Shown piece after piece: positions 53,722-63,416 of a DNA stretch of 64,000 nucleotides (within the stretch, counting starts at the first letter, position 1; each line of letters starts with the position of its first letter). A program made the position numbers and the translations under genes. Below the pieces are notes generated by a model. It was not told the origin of the DNA and ran no database searches. It saw nothing but the letters and a program-made list of their open reading frames with translations. Source of the stretch: an uncultured Mailhella sp. (lineage in GTDB: Bacteria > Desulfobacterota > Desulfovibrionia > Desulfovibrionales > Desulfovibrionaceae); NCBI RefSeq assembly GCF_963931295.1, contig NZ_OZ007001.1, positions 2,435,001 to 2,499,000 of the forward strand. Direction: 5' to 3'.

Positions 53722-53922
53722 CAGACCTTTTTATCTACTATTCTTCCCAACTAGTGGCCTGTCTGAACAGGTTACTACAGGCGCATGATGCGGGCGTGCC
53801 GGGTAAGGTTCGTCCGCATTATGAAATGCATCTTCGGGTATGTCGGGCTGCTGCAGCGGTAATCTCAAGCAATATGAGCCCGGAAAATTTAGTTCATAAA
53901 CAATCGGAGCAGAGAGAACAGC

Positions 53923-54061
53923 ATGGCATTTCAGTCGTTTACAGACTTTCTGAAAACCTACGCTTACCCTTATCAGGCATGGGCATCCAAAGCCACAGGC
54001 AACGACATTCAGGAACCAGACCAGGACAAACTTCTGCAAGGCTGGGTTATTGAAAAGCCTA
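53923..54061 (+). pseudogene. Phage gene truncated by IS insertion
   Basis: A frame begins MAFQSFTDFLKTYAYPYQAW behind AGAGAGAA and runs 46 codons to the left end of IS copy 2. The continuation after the IS (from 54896, once the TA duplication is removed) reads in frame to a TAG at about 55014, over a hairpin. A different frame there also reads plausibly (VFVAPNIKKGIYRQIQ), so the 3' part may have suffered an extra frameshift or deletion. The family is not recognised. Confidence 0.6.
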
Positions 54062-54893
54062 GGCTCAGGACTCATTAATTGCCAAAAGGGTAAAAAGTTC
54101 TTATTGTCGGCATAGGGAGGATGCCATGAAGGAACTTTTTTATCTTTCTCATGAACAGATTGCTCGTATCAAACGCTACTTTCCTCGTTCCCACGGCATT
54201 CCGAGAGTCGATGACAGGCGTGTCGTCAGCGGCATTATCTATGTCATCAAGCATGGCCTGCAATGGAAAGATGCCCCGCGCGAGTATGGACCATACAAAA
54301 CTCTCTACAATCGTTTTATCCGCTGGAGCCGATTGGGTGTCTTTAACAGGATTTTTGCGGAGCTTGTTGAACAAAACGGCTCCACAACACGCTTGATGAT
54401 TGATACCACACATCTCAAGGCACACAGGACAGCAGCAAGTTTGCTGAAAAAAGGGGCCTTTCCCGATGTATCGGACGCACAAAAGGCGGCCTGAATTCAA
54501 AACTCCACGCTGTCTGCAATGCCTTCGGTCAACCGTTGGCCTTCCATCTGTCCGGCGGTCAGGTGAGCGACTACAAAGGCGCTGCTGTCCTGCTTGATAC
54601 TCTGCCGCAGGCCAGGGAGCTTCTGGCGGATAGAGGCTATGATGCCGACTGGTTTCGTCATGCCTTGTCCCGTAAAGGAATCACGCCGTGTATTCCTGGC
54701 AGACACAGCCGAAAAACTCCGGTGGTCTATGACAAGGAGGTTTATAAGCAGCGGCACAAGATAGAAATCATGTTCGGCCGACTCAAGGATTGGCGCAGAA
54801 TAGCCATGCGTTATGACCGTTGTGCACACACGTTCTTTTCGGCCATTTGTCTCGCTGCCATTGTCATCTTTTATATTTAATGAGTCCTGAACC
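54062..54893 (+). mobile_element. IS5-family (IS427-like) insertion sequence, copy 2
   Basis: An 832-bp copy of the element at 19806-20637 in opposite orientation, with the same terminal repeats and TA on both flanks (54060-54061 and 54894-54895). It interrupts a phage gene, so it inserted after the prophage. The encoded proteins are identical to those of copy 1, pointing to very recent movement. Confidence 0.93.
54126..54880 (+). CDS. IS5-family transposase, two frames joined by -1 frameshift (copy 2)
   Basis: The same transposase as in copy 1: an N-terminal frame of 122 residues (54126-54494), then a -1 shift at the CACAAAAGGC run near 54478 into the frame ending at 54880. Only GCATAGGGAGG precedes the ATG, giving a good ribosome site. 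Residues and length match copy 1 throughout. Confidence 0.9.
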
Positions 54894-54968
54894 TAGTCAG
54901 CGTATTCGTTGCTCCAAATATCAAGAAAGGCATTTATCGTCAAATCCAACAAATGAAGTTTTTTCAGG

Positions 54969-55015
54969 AACAGAAATCCCTGCATTGAACCTAAAACAAT
55001 GCAGGGATTTCTGTT
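54969..55015. terminator. Long perfect inverted repeat at the right edge of the island
   Basis: A 19-bp perfect stem (54969-54987 with 54997-55015) and 9-base loop. There is no T-run on the plus strand; on the minus strand TTCCTGAAAAAAC follows. It may be the terminator of the interrupted phage gene or a recombination site. Confidence 0.6.
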
Positions 55016-55781
55016 AGAATTGTCTAATTCTAGCCTATCCAGCTTGCTATAATGGGGATTGGATAGCTGGGATTCTTGCCTTGAGGAATGATGTGGAATT
55101 TTGGGAGATTATGGGATGACGATTTGACCGAGGAGAGCATTTCAACCTTTTTCGAGAACAGAGCCTAAAATAATAATTAATTGGTGTTCGAGCAACAGTT
55201 ATTCATAAAATATTTATCATGTATAAAAATACATATAATTATTGTTGATATTATAGTAATTATGTGTATTTAATGAATGTTTATAATATATATTAATGAT
55301 ATATATAGCTCTTGAATAAGTCATGATATGTCTGTTTCAAAAATAAACATTTAGAAAATGCAACAGAATCTGTACGGATCTGTGCATGGCACAGGCTGCC
55401 CTAAAAGCATGACATTCAGCATTACAAACAGTTCCGGAAAAGATCGCTGGAGGACGGATGTCTCACGGTGGCTTTTGCCGCACTTTCCCATTTCTTCCTT
55501 GCTCCGCCACTTGGTGAGTAAGTGATATCTGTATGTTTTATTTAATTTTTTAATATAGAAGCTCTAGAAATTCATGCCTGGAGGTCTGTTTTCGTGCTGG
55601 AGAAGAACGTTGCTTTCCGGGATGGATGCAGCATGTGGAACAACATTTGCATAGTCTTCAGGAAAATCATCTATTCGTCGTCGCGTTCTTCAGGGGGAAC
55701 CTTCGCAAAGCGCCTGTATGATTGTGTGCAGAGCCGCAGCATTGGAAAAGTCGTCGACGGAAGAACTTTTGGGGAGCTGTT
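55016..55781. other. AT-rich gap at the right island border
   Basis: About 770 bases with no credible gene. It contains the right copy of the 25-bp outer inverted repeat (55142-55166). The stretch 55180-55340 is very AT-rich. Confidence 0.5.
55142..55166 (-). repeat. 25-bp outer inverted repeat, right copy
   Basis: Exact reverse complement of 19627-19651. See the left copy for context. Confidence 0.7.
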
Positions 55782-56530
55782 ATGGAGAGTGAGGCCTTTG
55801 AAGGCATGCATGATTTCCGTATGAGGGAACTTCGTCTGATGCATGTTCCTGTCGGTATTGCCTTTCTTCGTTTTGAGAAGCAAGTGGAGGAATGTCGAAA
55901 GCGGCATGATTTTTTCGTCCTGTCCATTCGGTTACGTTTTGCCAGGCGGAACTCGGAGCCCGTATGGAAGGGCTGAACATTCTCCTCGATATGGGCAGAC
56001 TCGGGTGCAGAAGCCCCCGCATAGGATTTGTATTGAAGGCTGTGAAGCCAAGCGATGTTGAAGTCCATTTGAAATTTTGTGAGAGCTGGGCAGGCGTCGG
56101 CAGTTCTGACCGGCAAGCCGCCGCTGGCTGAGGTTTTTGCGCCTCTGGAGAGATGGGGCGAAGCTCCCGATGTTGTGCATTTCTGCTGCGACAATACGCA
56201 GGCCTGTCATCTTCTGAACGACTGGATGGCAGTTAAAAACGTTCATCTTCTTCGGCCAAGTTTGTGCGTCAACTCTTCGGTGTGCGGGGCGCAGTATTGA
56301 CGATGACGACGCGGCAGGCCAATATGACGCTTGCGTGCGCAGGACGCTATAATTCGGTCAAGATGGAACGGGGAGAGAGTAATGTCATGATTCCCGGAGA
56401 GCACGTCGGCGACATGGTGCGTCGCATGGAGCGCCGTGTTGCCGATACGGGCGGCGTTTCTCTTACTCGTAACGGTCATCCATTTCCCGGAGCGGACATC
56501 TGTCAGAATTGTCCACTCATTGTTTTTTAA
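55782..56530 (+). pseudogene. Degenerate DUF169 gene
   Basis: Pieces of one DUF169 (COG2043-type) protein appear in order but in changing frames: ELRLMHVPVGIAFLRFEKQV near 55800, RLGCRSPRIGFVLKAVKPSD near 56000, VVHFCCDNTQACHLLNDWMA near 56170, and TLACAGRYNSVKMERGESNV then PGADICQNCPLIVF to 56530. At least three frameshifts separate them, so the gene is dead. The family's function is not established. An intact DUF4125 gene begins 80 bases later. Confidence 0.75.
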
Positions 56531-56610
56531 TCTGTTGAGGGCGGATCCGGCGTTTTGGGAGGTCTTTCCGACAGCAAAAAGACACGGACTTCTGCCCCGG
56601 GAGTAAAATT

Positions 56611-57267
56611 ATGGAAGACGATTCCAAGCATGAGGCAAGAAAAAAGCTGATCGACCACATCTGCGACATGGAGTGGGAGATGTTCGACAAGGTTCAGAAC
56701 AAGGGCGGACGCGCAAGCTGTCAGAACGACGCCGGGTTCTTCAAGAAGATGCGGGAATGTCAGTTCGGAGACTGGAACGACGAAATGCTGCTGAGCTACA
56801 GTTCCGATCTCATGAACGCCCGGGATGAGGGCCGCAATCTTCCCATGGAGAAGTACGCCTTCATGATGGAGCACACATGCCCGGCGGAGTTTGCGGAGCT
56901 GAAGGACAGTCTGCCGAAGATAGACGAGGAAAAAGCCGCGCTCATTCGGGAAATAGTGGCCGCGCAGGTGGAATGGGAACGGGATGTGGATCGGCAGTAT
57001 CCGTACGTGCGGGGCGGAGGGCGTCCGCTGACCAGCGATAAGGACACTCCGATGACGACGTCGTTTGAAACCTATCTCACCGGGGAATTGAAGACGTATT
57101 CCACGAACACGCTGCTGCTTTATGTGGAATACGTACACAAGCTGAAGGAGGCCGGAGTGAATCTGGCGCTTCTTGCTGCGGAACGCACGGTGCGCGCCTA
57201 CGGATACGAGTCTCTGGACGACGCGGAACAGAAGACGCGCATGAAGGTTGAGCGCATGGCGCGCTGA
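56611..57267 (+). CDS. DUF4125-family protein
   Basis: A 218-residue soluble protein. The start LIDHICDMEWEMFDKVQNKG then GRASCQNDAGFFKKMR is the DUF4125 signature; the rest is helical and includes ETYLTGELKTYS. The family is found mainly in anaerobes and has no established role. The gene is intact, unlike the DUF169 gene upstream, and is followed by a strong terminator. Confidence 0.82.
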   Translation: MEDDSKHEARKKLIDHICDMEWEMFDKVQNKGGRASCQNDAGFFKKMRECQFGDWNDEMLLSYSSDLMNARDEGRNLPMEKYAFMMEHTCPAEFAELKDSLPKIDEEKAALIREIVAAQVEWERDVDRQYPYVRGGGRPLTSDKDTPMTTSFETYLTGELKTYSTNTLLLYVEYVHKLKEAGVNLALLAAERTVRAYGYESLDDAEQKTRMKVERMAR

Positions 57268-57335
57268 GCCGCAGGAAAACAGCGTCGGGCCGGGAACGCC
57301 GCATGACGGATTCTGTCCGACGTTTCGGAAAAAGC

Positions 57336-57370
57336 AAGAGGGTCGTCCTTTCGGGCGACCCTCTTTTTGT
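57336..57370. terminator. Bidirectional rho-independent terminator
   Basis: A 10-bp stem (57336-57345 with 57356-57365) with a 10-base loop, followed by TTTTTG on the plus strand and an A-run upstream. It separates the convergent DUF4125 gene and the RND operon. Confidence 0.88.
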
Positions 57371-57411
57371 GTTTGCGCATCGCAGGGAGAAAGCGCTGCG
57401 CAGATCAGCGA

Positions 57412-60400
57412 TTACTCATAGCGGGGCTTTCTCTTCATGTGATTGCGGAACCATCCGGTGATCGAGTTGATGACCACGAAGAAGGTGGGAATGAAGAAGA
57501 TGCCGAGCGAGGTGGCGCACACGGTGCCCCAGAACACGGCGGTGCCCACGGCGTGCTGGCTGGCGGCGCCGGCGCCCGAGGCCGACATCATGGGCAGCAC
57601 GCCCAGACCGAAGGCCAGGGAGGTCATGAGAATGGGGCGCAGACGGATGCGGCAGGCTTCCACGGTGGCGTCGATGAGGCTTCGTCCTTCCGCCTGAAGG
57701 TTTCGGGCGAATTCCACGATCAGGATGGCGTTTTTGGACGAGAGGCCCATGACGGCCAGAATGCCGACCTGGAAGTACACGTCGTTGGTGAGATCCTTGA
57801 AGTAGGTGCCGAGCACGGCGCCGAGAATGCCGAGCGGAATGACCAGCAGCACGGCGAACGGGATGGACCAGCTTTCATACAGGGCGGCCAGAGCCAGGAA
57901 CACGACCAGCACGGACAGGGCATACAGCATGGTGGTCTGCGAGCCGGCCATTTTTTCCTGATAGGAAAGGCCGGTCCATTCCATGCCGAAGGAGTTGCCG
58001 AGCTTCTTCACTTCATCTTCCATGATGGACATGGCGATGCCGGAAGCCACGCCGGGCATGGGTTCGCCCTGATATTCGAGGGCGGGCATGGCGTTGTAGC
58101 GCTGGAGCACGGCGGGACCGAAGGTCCAGTCGGTGGAGTAGATGGCGTTGAAGGGAACCATTTCGCCGGCCGCGTTGCGGAAGTGAATGCGGTTGAGGCT
58201 TTCGGGATTCTTGCGCACGTCGGCGTCGCCCTGCACGTACACCTTCTTCACGCGTTCGTTGTGGACGAAGTCGTTGACGTAGGTGCCGCCGAGCATGGTG
58301 GAAACGTCGGCGTTCACGCTGGAGAGCGCGAGGCCCATGCTGGTGGCCTTGGCGTTGTCCAGATGAATGTTGAACTGCGTGATGTCGTCCATGCCGGTGG
58401 GGCGGATGTAGGCGATCTGCGGATTGGCGAAGGCCGCGCCCATGAGCTTCTTGCCGGCTTCCACGAGCTTTTCGTGACCTACGCCGCCGCGGTCCTGCAG
58501 TTCCATGGTGAAGCCGTTGGTCATGCCCAGCGAAATGATGGCCGGGGGAATGGCCGCGATGAACTGACCGTCGAGAATGCCGGCGAAGCGCTGGCGTATG
58601 CGGGCGGCCACGGAAGCGGCGTCCTGTCCGGGCTTGGTGCGGTCGGCGTAGTCCTTGAGCTTCACGAAGCCCATGCCGGTGTTTTCCGCCACGCCGCCCA
58701 TGCCGTAGCCGGCCACGAACATGTAGGAAACGACGTTGTCCTTTTCTTCATTGAGAATGTAGTCCGAAACCTTCTGGAACTGCGACTTGGTCTGTTCCAA
58801 AGTGGCGTTCGGGGGCATCTGCAGCATGGTGATGATGGCGCCCTGGTCTTCCGAGGGAAGGAAGGACGTGGGCAGCTGCTTGTACACGAGGCCGAGGCCG
58901 CACACGAGCACGGCGTAGATGATCATGACTCTGCCGCCGCGCTGCACGATGGCGTGAACGCCGCCGGAGTAGCGATGCTGGTTCTTGGTGAACATGCGGT
59001 TGAACCAGCCGAAGAAGCCGTGCTGAGCGCCCTGGGAATGGGGCTTGAGCATGCTGGCGCAGAGCGAGGGGGTGAGGATAAGGGCCACGAGCACCGACAG
59101 CGTCATGGCGGACACGATGGTCACGGAGAACTGCCGGTAGATCACGCCCGTGGAGCCGCTCATGAAGGCCATGGGCAGGAACACGGCGGAGAGCACCACG
59201 CCGATGCCGATCAGCGAGGAGCTGATTTCGTCCATGGATTTTTCCGTGGCGGCGACAGGATCGAGATGTTCTTCCTGAATCACGCGTTCCACGTTTTCGA
59301 CGACCACGATGGCGTCGTCCACGAGCAGACCGATGGCGAGCACCATGGCGAACAGGGTCAGCGTGTTGATGCTGTAGCCGAAGGCGAGCAGCACGCCCAT
59401 GGTGCCGAGCAGAACGACGGGCACGGCGATGGTGGGAATGATGGTGGCCCGGAAGCTCTGAAGGAAGAGCCACATGACGAGGAACACCAGAATGATGGCT
59501 TCCACGAGGGTTTTCACCACTTCGTGAATGGAGGCGAGCACGGGGGGCGTGGTGTCGAAGGCCAGTTCGTAGGCCATGCCGTCGGGGAAGTAGTGGGAGA
59601 GTTCCTCGATTTTGGCCTTCACGAGGTTGGCGGTTTCGAGGCCGTTGGCTCCGGGGGCGAGGGTGACGCCTATGCCCGAGGCGGGATGGTTGTTGTAGTA
59701 GGTGGTGATGCCGTCAAGTTCCGTGCCCATGGCCACGCGGGCCACGTCGCGGATGAACACGCGTTCGCCGCTTTCGGTCACCTTGAGCAGCACGTTTTCA
59801 AACTCGGTGGAGTTGCGCAGCAGGCTCTGAGCCTTGATGATGACGTTGAGGGCCTGATCGTTCTTGCCGCCGATGATGTTGGCGCCGAGCTGACCGGCGG
59901 TGACTTCCATGTTCTGGGCGGTGATGGCGTTGCGCACGTCGGAAGGCGTAAGTTCGTACTTGGTCAGCTTTTCGGGATCGAGCCAGATGCGCATGACGTA
60001 CTTGCCGCCGAACACCTGCACCGTGCCCACGCCCTGCGTGCGGCTGATTTCATCCTTGATGTTGGTGCTGATGTAGTCGGCAAGGTCGATGTTTTCCTGA
60101 CTGTTGTCCGGCGAGTAGAGGGTGATGACCATGAACATGTTGTCGTTGCCCTTGGACACCGACACGCCGTAGCTCTGCACGGCGGAGGGCAGCTGCGACT
60201 GCACCTGCTGCACCTTGTTCTGCACCTGCATGTGGGCGACGTCGGGGTCGGTGCCCACCTCGAAGGTGAGGGTGATGGTGGACATGCCGGAGGAGTCGGA
60301 CTTCGACTGCATGTAGATGAGGTTATCGATGCCGGTCATGTTCTGTTCGATAACCTGGGTGACGGTCTGGTCCACGGTGGTGGGGGAAGCGCCCGAGTAA

Positions 60401-60546
60401 CGCGTGTTGATGCGTATGGAGGGCGAAGCCACTTCCGGGTACTGCGATATGGGCATGGTGAAGATGGCCAGCACGCCGAAAAGCATGGTGACGATGGCCA
60501 GCACCCACGCGAATATGGGGTGATGAATGAAAAAACGGGAAAGCAT
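57412..60546 (-). CDS. RND-family multidrug efflux pump (HAE1, AcrB/MexB-like)
   Basis: A 1044-residue inner-membrane proton-driven efflux pump, typical length for AcrB. The start MLSRFFIHHPIFAWVLAIVT is family-typical; GLLVDDAIVVVENVER carries the two Asp of the proton relay in membrane helix 4; two large periplasmic halves follow the internal duplication. The start overlaps the adaptor stop by one base (TAATG), so the two are coupled. With the adaptor and outer-membrane factor encoded upstream it forms a complete tripartite pump. The substrate range cannot be read from the sequence. Confidence 0.95.
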   Translation of the reverse strand: MLSRFFIHHPIFAWVLAIVTMLFGVLAIFTMPISQYPEVASPSIRINTRYSGASPTTVDQTVTQVIEQNMTGIDNLIYMQSKSDSSGMSTITLTFEVGTDPDVAHMQVQNKVQQVQSQLPSAVQSYGVSVSKGNDNMFMVITLYSPDNSQENIDLADYISTNIKDEISRTQGVGTVQVFGGKYVMRIWLDPEKLTKYELTPSDVRNAITAQNMEVTAGQLGANIIGGKNDQALNVIIKAQSLLRNSTEFENVLLKVTESGERVFIRDVARVAMGTELDGITTYYNNHPASGIGVTLAPGANGLETANLVKAKIEELSHYFPDGMAYELAFDTTPPVLASIHEVVKTLVEAIILVFLVMWLFLQSFRATIIPTIAVPVVLLGTMGVLLAFGYSINTLTLFAMVLAIGLLVDDAIVVVENVERVIQEEHLDPVAATEKSMDEISSSLIGIGVVLSAVFLPMAFMSGSTGVIYRQFSVTIVSAMTLSVLVALILTPSLCASMLKPHSQGAQHGFFGWFNRMFTKNQHRYSGGVHAIVQRGGRVMIIYAVLVCGLGLVYKQLPTSFLPSEDQGAIITMLQMPPNATLEQTKSQFQKVSDYILNEEKDNVVSYMFVAGYGMGGVAENTGMGFVKLKDYADRTKPGQDAASVAARIRQRFAGILDGQFIAAIPPAIISLGMTNGFTMELQDRGGVGHEKLVEAGKKLMGAAFANPQIAYIRPTGMDDITQFNIHLDNAKATSMGLALSSVNADVSTMLGGTYVNDFVHNERVKKVYVQGDADVRKNPESLNRIHFRNAAGEMVPFNAIYSTDWTFGPAVLQRYNAMPALEYQGEPMPGVASGIAMSIMEDEVKKLGNSFGMEWTGLSYQEKMAGSQTTMLYALSVLVVFLALAALYESWSIPFAVLLVIPLGILGAVLGTYFKDLTNDVYFQVGILAVMGLSSKNAILIVEFARNLQAEGRSLIDATVEACRIRLRPILMTSLAFGLGVLPMMSASGAGAASQHAVGTAVFWGTVCATSLGIFFIPTFFVVINSITGWFRNHMKRKPRYE

Positions 60547-61733
60547 TACTTGCTGCCTCCGGCCGCCTTGGCGGCTTCTTCTTCGGAAACCACCTGCACG
60601 GGCTGTCCGCCGCGGGTGTTGTGAATGCCGTTGAGCACGATTTCTTCGCCGAGATTGAGGCCGCTCGTCACGTACCAGTCATTGCCGATGGCGTGGCTCA
60701 GGGTGATGTTGCGGCGTTCGGCCATGCCGTCCTTGACCACATAGACGTAGGGCAGACCCTTGAGATCGCGCAGCACGGCCTTCTGAGGCGCGAGCACGGC
60801 CTGATCGTCCTGCCCCATGACCACGTTCACGCGAACGAAGAGGCCGGGCAGCAGCACGTTGGCGGCGTTGGGGAACTCGGCGCGCAGGGTGACGGTGTTG
60901 GTGGTCTGATCCACGTTCACGCCGGTGAAGTTCAGATGGCCGGCGGCGGGGTAGTAGGAGCCGTCGTGCATGGTGAGCGTGGCCTTGATGTTGGCGGGAT
61001 TCACGTCCTTGAGATCGCCGCGCTCGCCGAGCTGCTTCTTGAGGGAGTAGAGGTCGTCGGACGACTGGGAGACTTCCACGTATATGGGATCGGTCTGATA
61101 AATGGTGGCGAGCGGCGAAGCCTGACTGGCGGTGAGCAGCGCGCCCACGGTGTAGTTGCTGAGGGTGATGCGGCCGCTGATGGGGGCGCGCACCTCGGTG
61201 CGGCGATAGTTGATTTCCGCGGTGTCCACGGCGGCCTTGCACGACTGCACCGACGCTTCGGCCTGACGCAGGGTGGCCTTCACGTCGTCGTAGTCCTGCT
61301 GACTCACGGACTTGGTCTTCAGCATGCTGGCGGTGCGGCGTTCGCGCAGGCGGGTGACGTTGAGATTGGCTTCGGCGCTGGCGAGATCGGCGCGGGCCTT
61401 GTCGAGGGCGGCCTTGTAGGTGTCGGGCTCGATGCGGTAGAGCACGTCGCCTTCCTTGACCATGGCGCCTTCGGTGAAGCAGCGTTCCTTGAGAATGCCG
61501 CCCACTTCGGGGCGCACTTCGGCCCAGCGGTAGGCCACGGTGCGACCGGTGAGTTCTCTCTGAATGTCCACCTTGTGGGGAGTCATTTTTACGGTGGTCA
61601 CGCGGACGGTGCGGGCCTGGGGCGCCTGAGCGGCGTTGTCCTTCTTGGATATGAGGCCGCTCAGCTGATCGCAGCCGACAAGGAGGAAGGGAAGCGCCAG
61701 CAGAGCGGGCGCGAGCTTAAGAATTCTGACCAT
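60546..61733 (-). CDS. RND efflux periplasmic adaptor (membrane fusion protein)
   Basis: A 395-residue lipoprotein adaptor: the signal ends at the lipobox LLVGC (Cys near 21), followed by the barrel-sandwich half-motif VRPEVGGILKERCFTEGAMV, a coiled-coil hairpin (ADLASAEANLNVTRLRERRT), the second lipoyl half (RAPISGRITLSNYTVGALL), and the membrane-proximal domain. AAGGAG precedes the ATG. It links the pump to the outer-membrane factor. Confidence 0.94.
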   Translation of the reverse strand: MVRILKLAPALLALPFLLVGCDQLSGLISKKDNAAQAPQARTVRVTTVKMTPHKVDIQRELTGRTVAYRWAEVRPEVGGILKERCFTEGAMVKEGDVLYRIEPDTYKAALDKARADLASAEANLNVTRLRERRTASMLKTKSVSQQDYDDVKATLRQAEASVQSCKAAVDTAEINYRRTEVRAPISGRITLSNYTVGALLTASQASPLATIYQTDPIYVEVSQSSDDLYSLKKQLGERGDLKDVNPANIKATLTMHDGSYYPAAGHLNFTGVNVDQTTNTVTLRAEFPNAANVLLPGLFVRVNVVMGQDDQAVLAPQKAVLRDLKGLPYVYVVKDGMAERRNITLSHAIGNDWYVTSGLNLGEEIVLNGIHNTRGGQPVQVVSEEEAAKAAGGSK

Positions 61734-61769
61734 TATAACATGCTCCTTGGGTAAGGATGGAGTAGCGGG

Positions 61770-63176
61770 TTATTCCTGCCAGCCGCCGCCGAGGGCGAGG
61801 CACACTTCGGCGATGCTGACGAGATGATTGGCGTGAGCCACGGCAAGGGACTGCTGCGCGGTGAACAGATTACTTTCCGCGGTGAGCAGTTCGAGGTAGG
61901 AGGCGAAGCCGTTGTCGTAGCGGGTGCGGGCGTGCATGACGGCGCGGGAGAGGTAGTCCACCTGACGGGTGAGCGCGCCCACGGAATTGGCGTATTCGGT
62001 CTGGGAAACCAGCGCGTCGCGCACGTCCTTGAAGGCGTTCTGCACGGTGAGCTCGTAGGTGGCCACGGCGGCCTTCTTGGCGGCTTCGGCGCTGTCCACG
62101 GTGCGCTTGATGGTCCAGAAGTTGAGCGGCAGGCTCAGGCTTCCGCCGACGCTTGCGTACTGATTGGTGCTTCTGAGCAGCTCGTTGAGTTCAAGGCTCG
62201 CGCCGCCGAGCAGACCGGTGAGGGAGAACGACGGGAAGAACGACGCGCGCGCCGTGCCGATGTCGTAGTTGGCGGCCTGAAGGTTGGCTTCGGCCTGGCG
62301 GATGTCGGGACGATGCTCGAGAATCTGCGAGGGAATGCCGGAAGGCAGGGCGGGAGTCTTGTCGAGGGAGGTCATGAGTGAGGCGGGAGCCTTGAGACCG
62401 CCCATCTTCATGATTTCCGCGGGCGAGCGGCCGAGCAGCACGGCGAGGGAGGTTTCGGCGGCGTTCTTGGCGATTCTTGCGGAGGCAAGAGCGTTGCGCG
62501 CGGTTTCCACGTTGGCGCGGATGCTCAGGATGTCGAGATCGCTGATCTGTCCGTTGTCGAAGCGGTTCTGATAGATTTTCAGGGAATCTTCGCGGTTTTT
62601 CAGAACATCGCGGGCGATTTCCTCCTGCCAGGTGTAGGCGCTCAGCCAGAAATAGGACTCCACGGTGCTGGCGGCCACGGTGAGAATCACGTTGTCGCGG
62701 GCGGCTTCGGTTGCCACGAGAGAAGCGCGGGCGGATTCCGCGGCGTTCCAGTATTTGCCCCAGAAGTCGAGGGTCCAGCTTGCGGCGAGCGCGCCTGAGA
62801 AGGTGTGGGTGTTCTTGCCGTTGTTCTGCATGGCGGCGGGCGAGGTGGCGGAGCGCGCCATGGTGCGCGTGCCGTCGGCCGAGGCGGAAGGCACGGGCAG
62901 CAGCGCGTCGCGCGCTATGCCGAGCCCGGCCTGCGCCTGATCCACGTTGGCCATGGCCTGGTCGATGTTCTTGTTGTGCGCGAGCGCTTCTTCCACCAGC
63001 GCGTTCAGCGTTTCGTCGTGGAAGCGCTCCCACCACTTGGTCTGAAGCGCCTGCGACTGCGAGGCCTCCCACGTTTGAGGGATATCCATTTCCGGACGCT
63101 GATAGTCGGGGGCAAGGTTGCACCCCGCAAGAAGCAGCATGAATGCCGGAGCAAGAATCGACAGCATTTTGACCAT
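61770..63176 (-). CDS. RND efflux outer-membrane factor (NodT/OprM-type lipoprotein)
   Basis: A 468-residue TolC-like outer-membrane channel. The frame opens at 63284, but the ATG at 63176 has an AGGAG site and begins a lipoprotein signal with lipobox LLAGC. The mature start NLAPDYQRPEMDIPQTW is the NodT-family opening, and two internally repeated helical halves follow (VEEALAHNKNIDQAMANVDQ; RPDIRQAEANLQAANYDIGT). It is the first gene of the pump operon, 36 bases before the adaptor. Confidence 0.93.
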   Translation of the reverse strand: MVKMLSILAPAFMLLLAGCNLAPDYQRPEMDIPQTWEASQSQALQTKWWERFHDETLNALVEEALAHNKNIDQAMANVDQAQAGLGIARDALLPVPSASADGTRTMARSATSPAAMQNNGKNTHTFSGALAASWTLDFWGKYWNAAESARASLVATEAARDNVILTVAASTVESYFWLSAYTWQEEIARDVLKNREDSLKIYQNRFDNGQISDLDILSIRANVETARNALASARIAKNAAETSLAVLLGRSPAEIMKMGGLKAPASLMTSLDKTPALPSGIPSQILEHRPDIRQAEANLQAANYDIGTARASFFPSFSLTGLLGGASLELNELLRSTNQYASVGGSLSLPLNFWTIKRTVDSAEAAKKAAVATYELTVQNAFKDVRDALVSQTEYANSVGALTRQVDYLSRAVMHARTRYDNGFASYLELLTAESNLFTAQQSLAVAHANHLVSIAEVCLALGGGWQE

Positions 63177-63416
63177 AAAAAGGCTCCTGTATCCTTTGAA
63201 ATGAGCAATATGCCGGAATTTAACGGGATTTTCTGGAAACGGCGTGGGCTGCGCTGCCTGTTTCCGTCGCGTCCGAACCGGCATCTCCCTTTTTTGGAGA
63301 GGGGGGCGTCATTTTGATTGAGTGGACATACCTTATCTTTCTTGTTATAAAAAATCAAGAAGCATCAATATTTTGATAGAAAAAAGAAACACTATGTCAG
63401 GCTGGGGAGGGGAAAC
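63177..63416. promoter_or_regulatory. Divergent promoter region of the RND operon and lysR
   Basis: 240 bases between the outer-membrane factor (minus) and the LysR gene (plus), AT-rich from 63320 to 63390. The divergent layout is the classic one for a LysR regulator acting on its neighbour, so operator sites are expected here; I did not identify a specific box. Confidence 0.5.

Noticed and set aside
57367..60624. 1085-residue plus-strand open frame
   Set aside because: It lies antisense to the complete RND pump gene and translates to a His/Gly/Glu/Val-rich string without domains, the usual shadow of a GC-rich gene.
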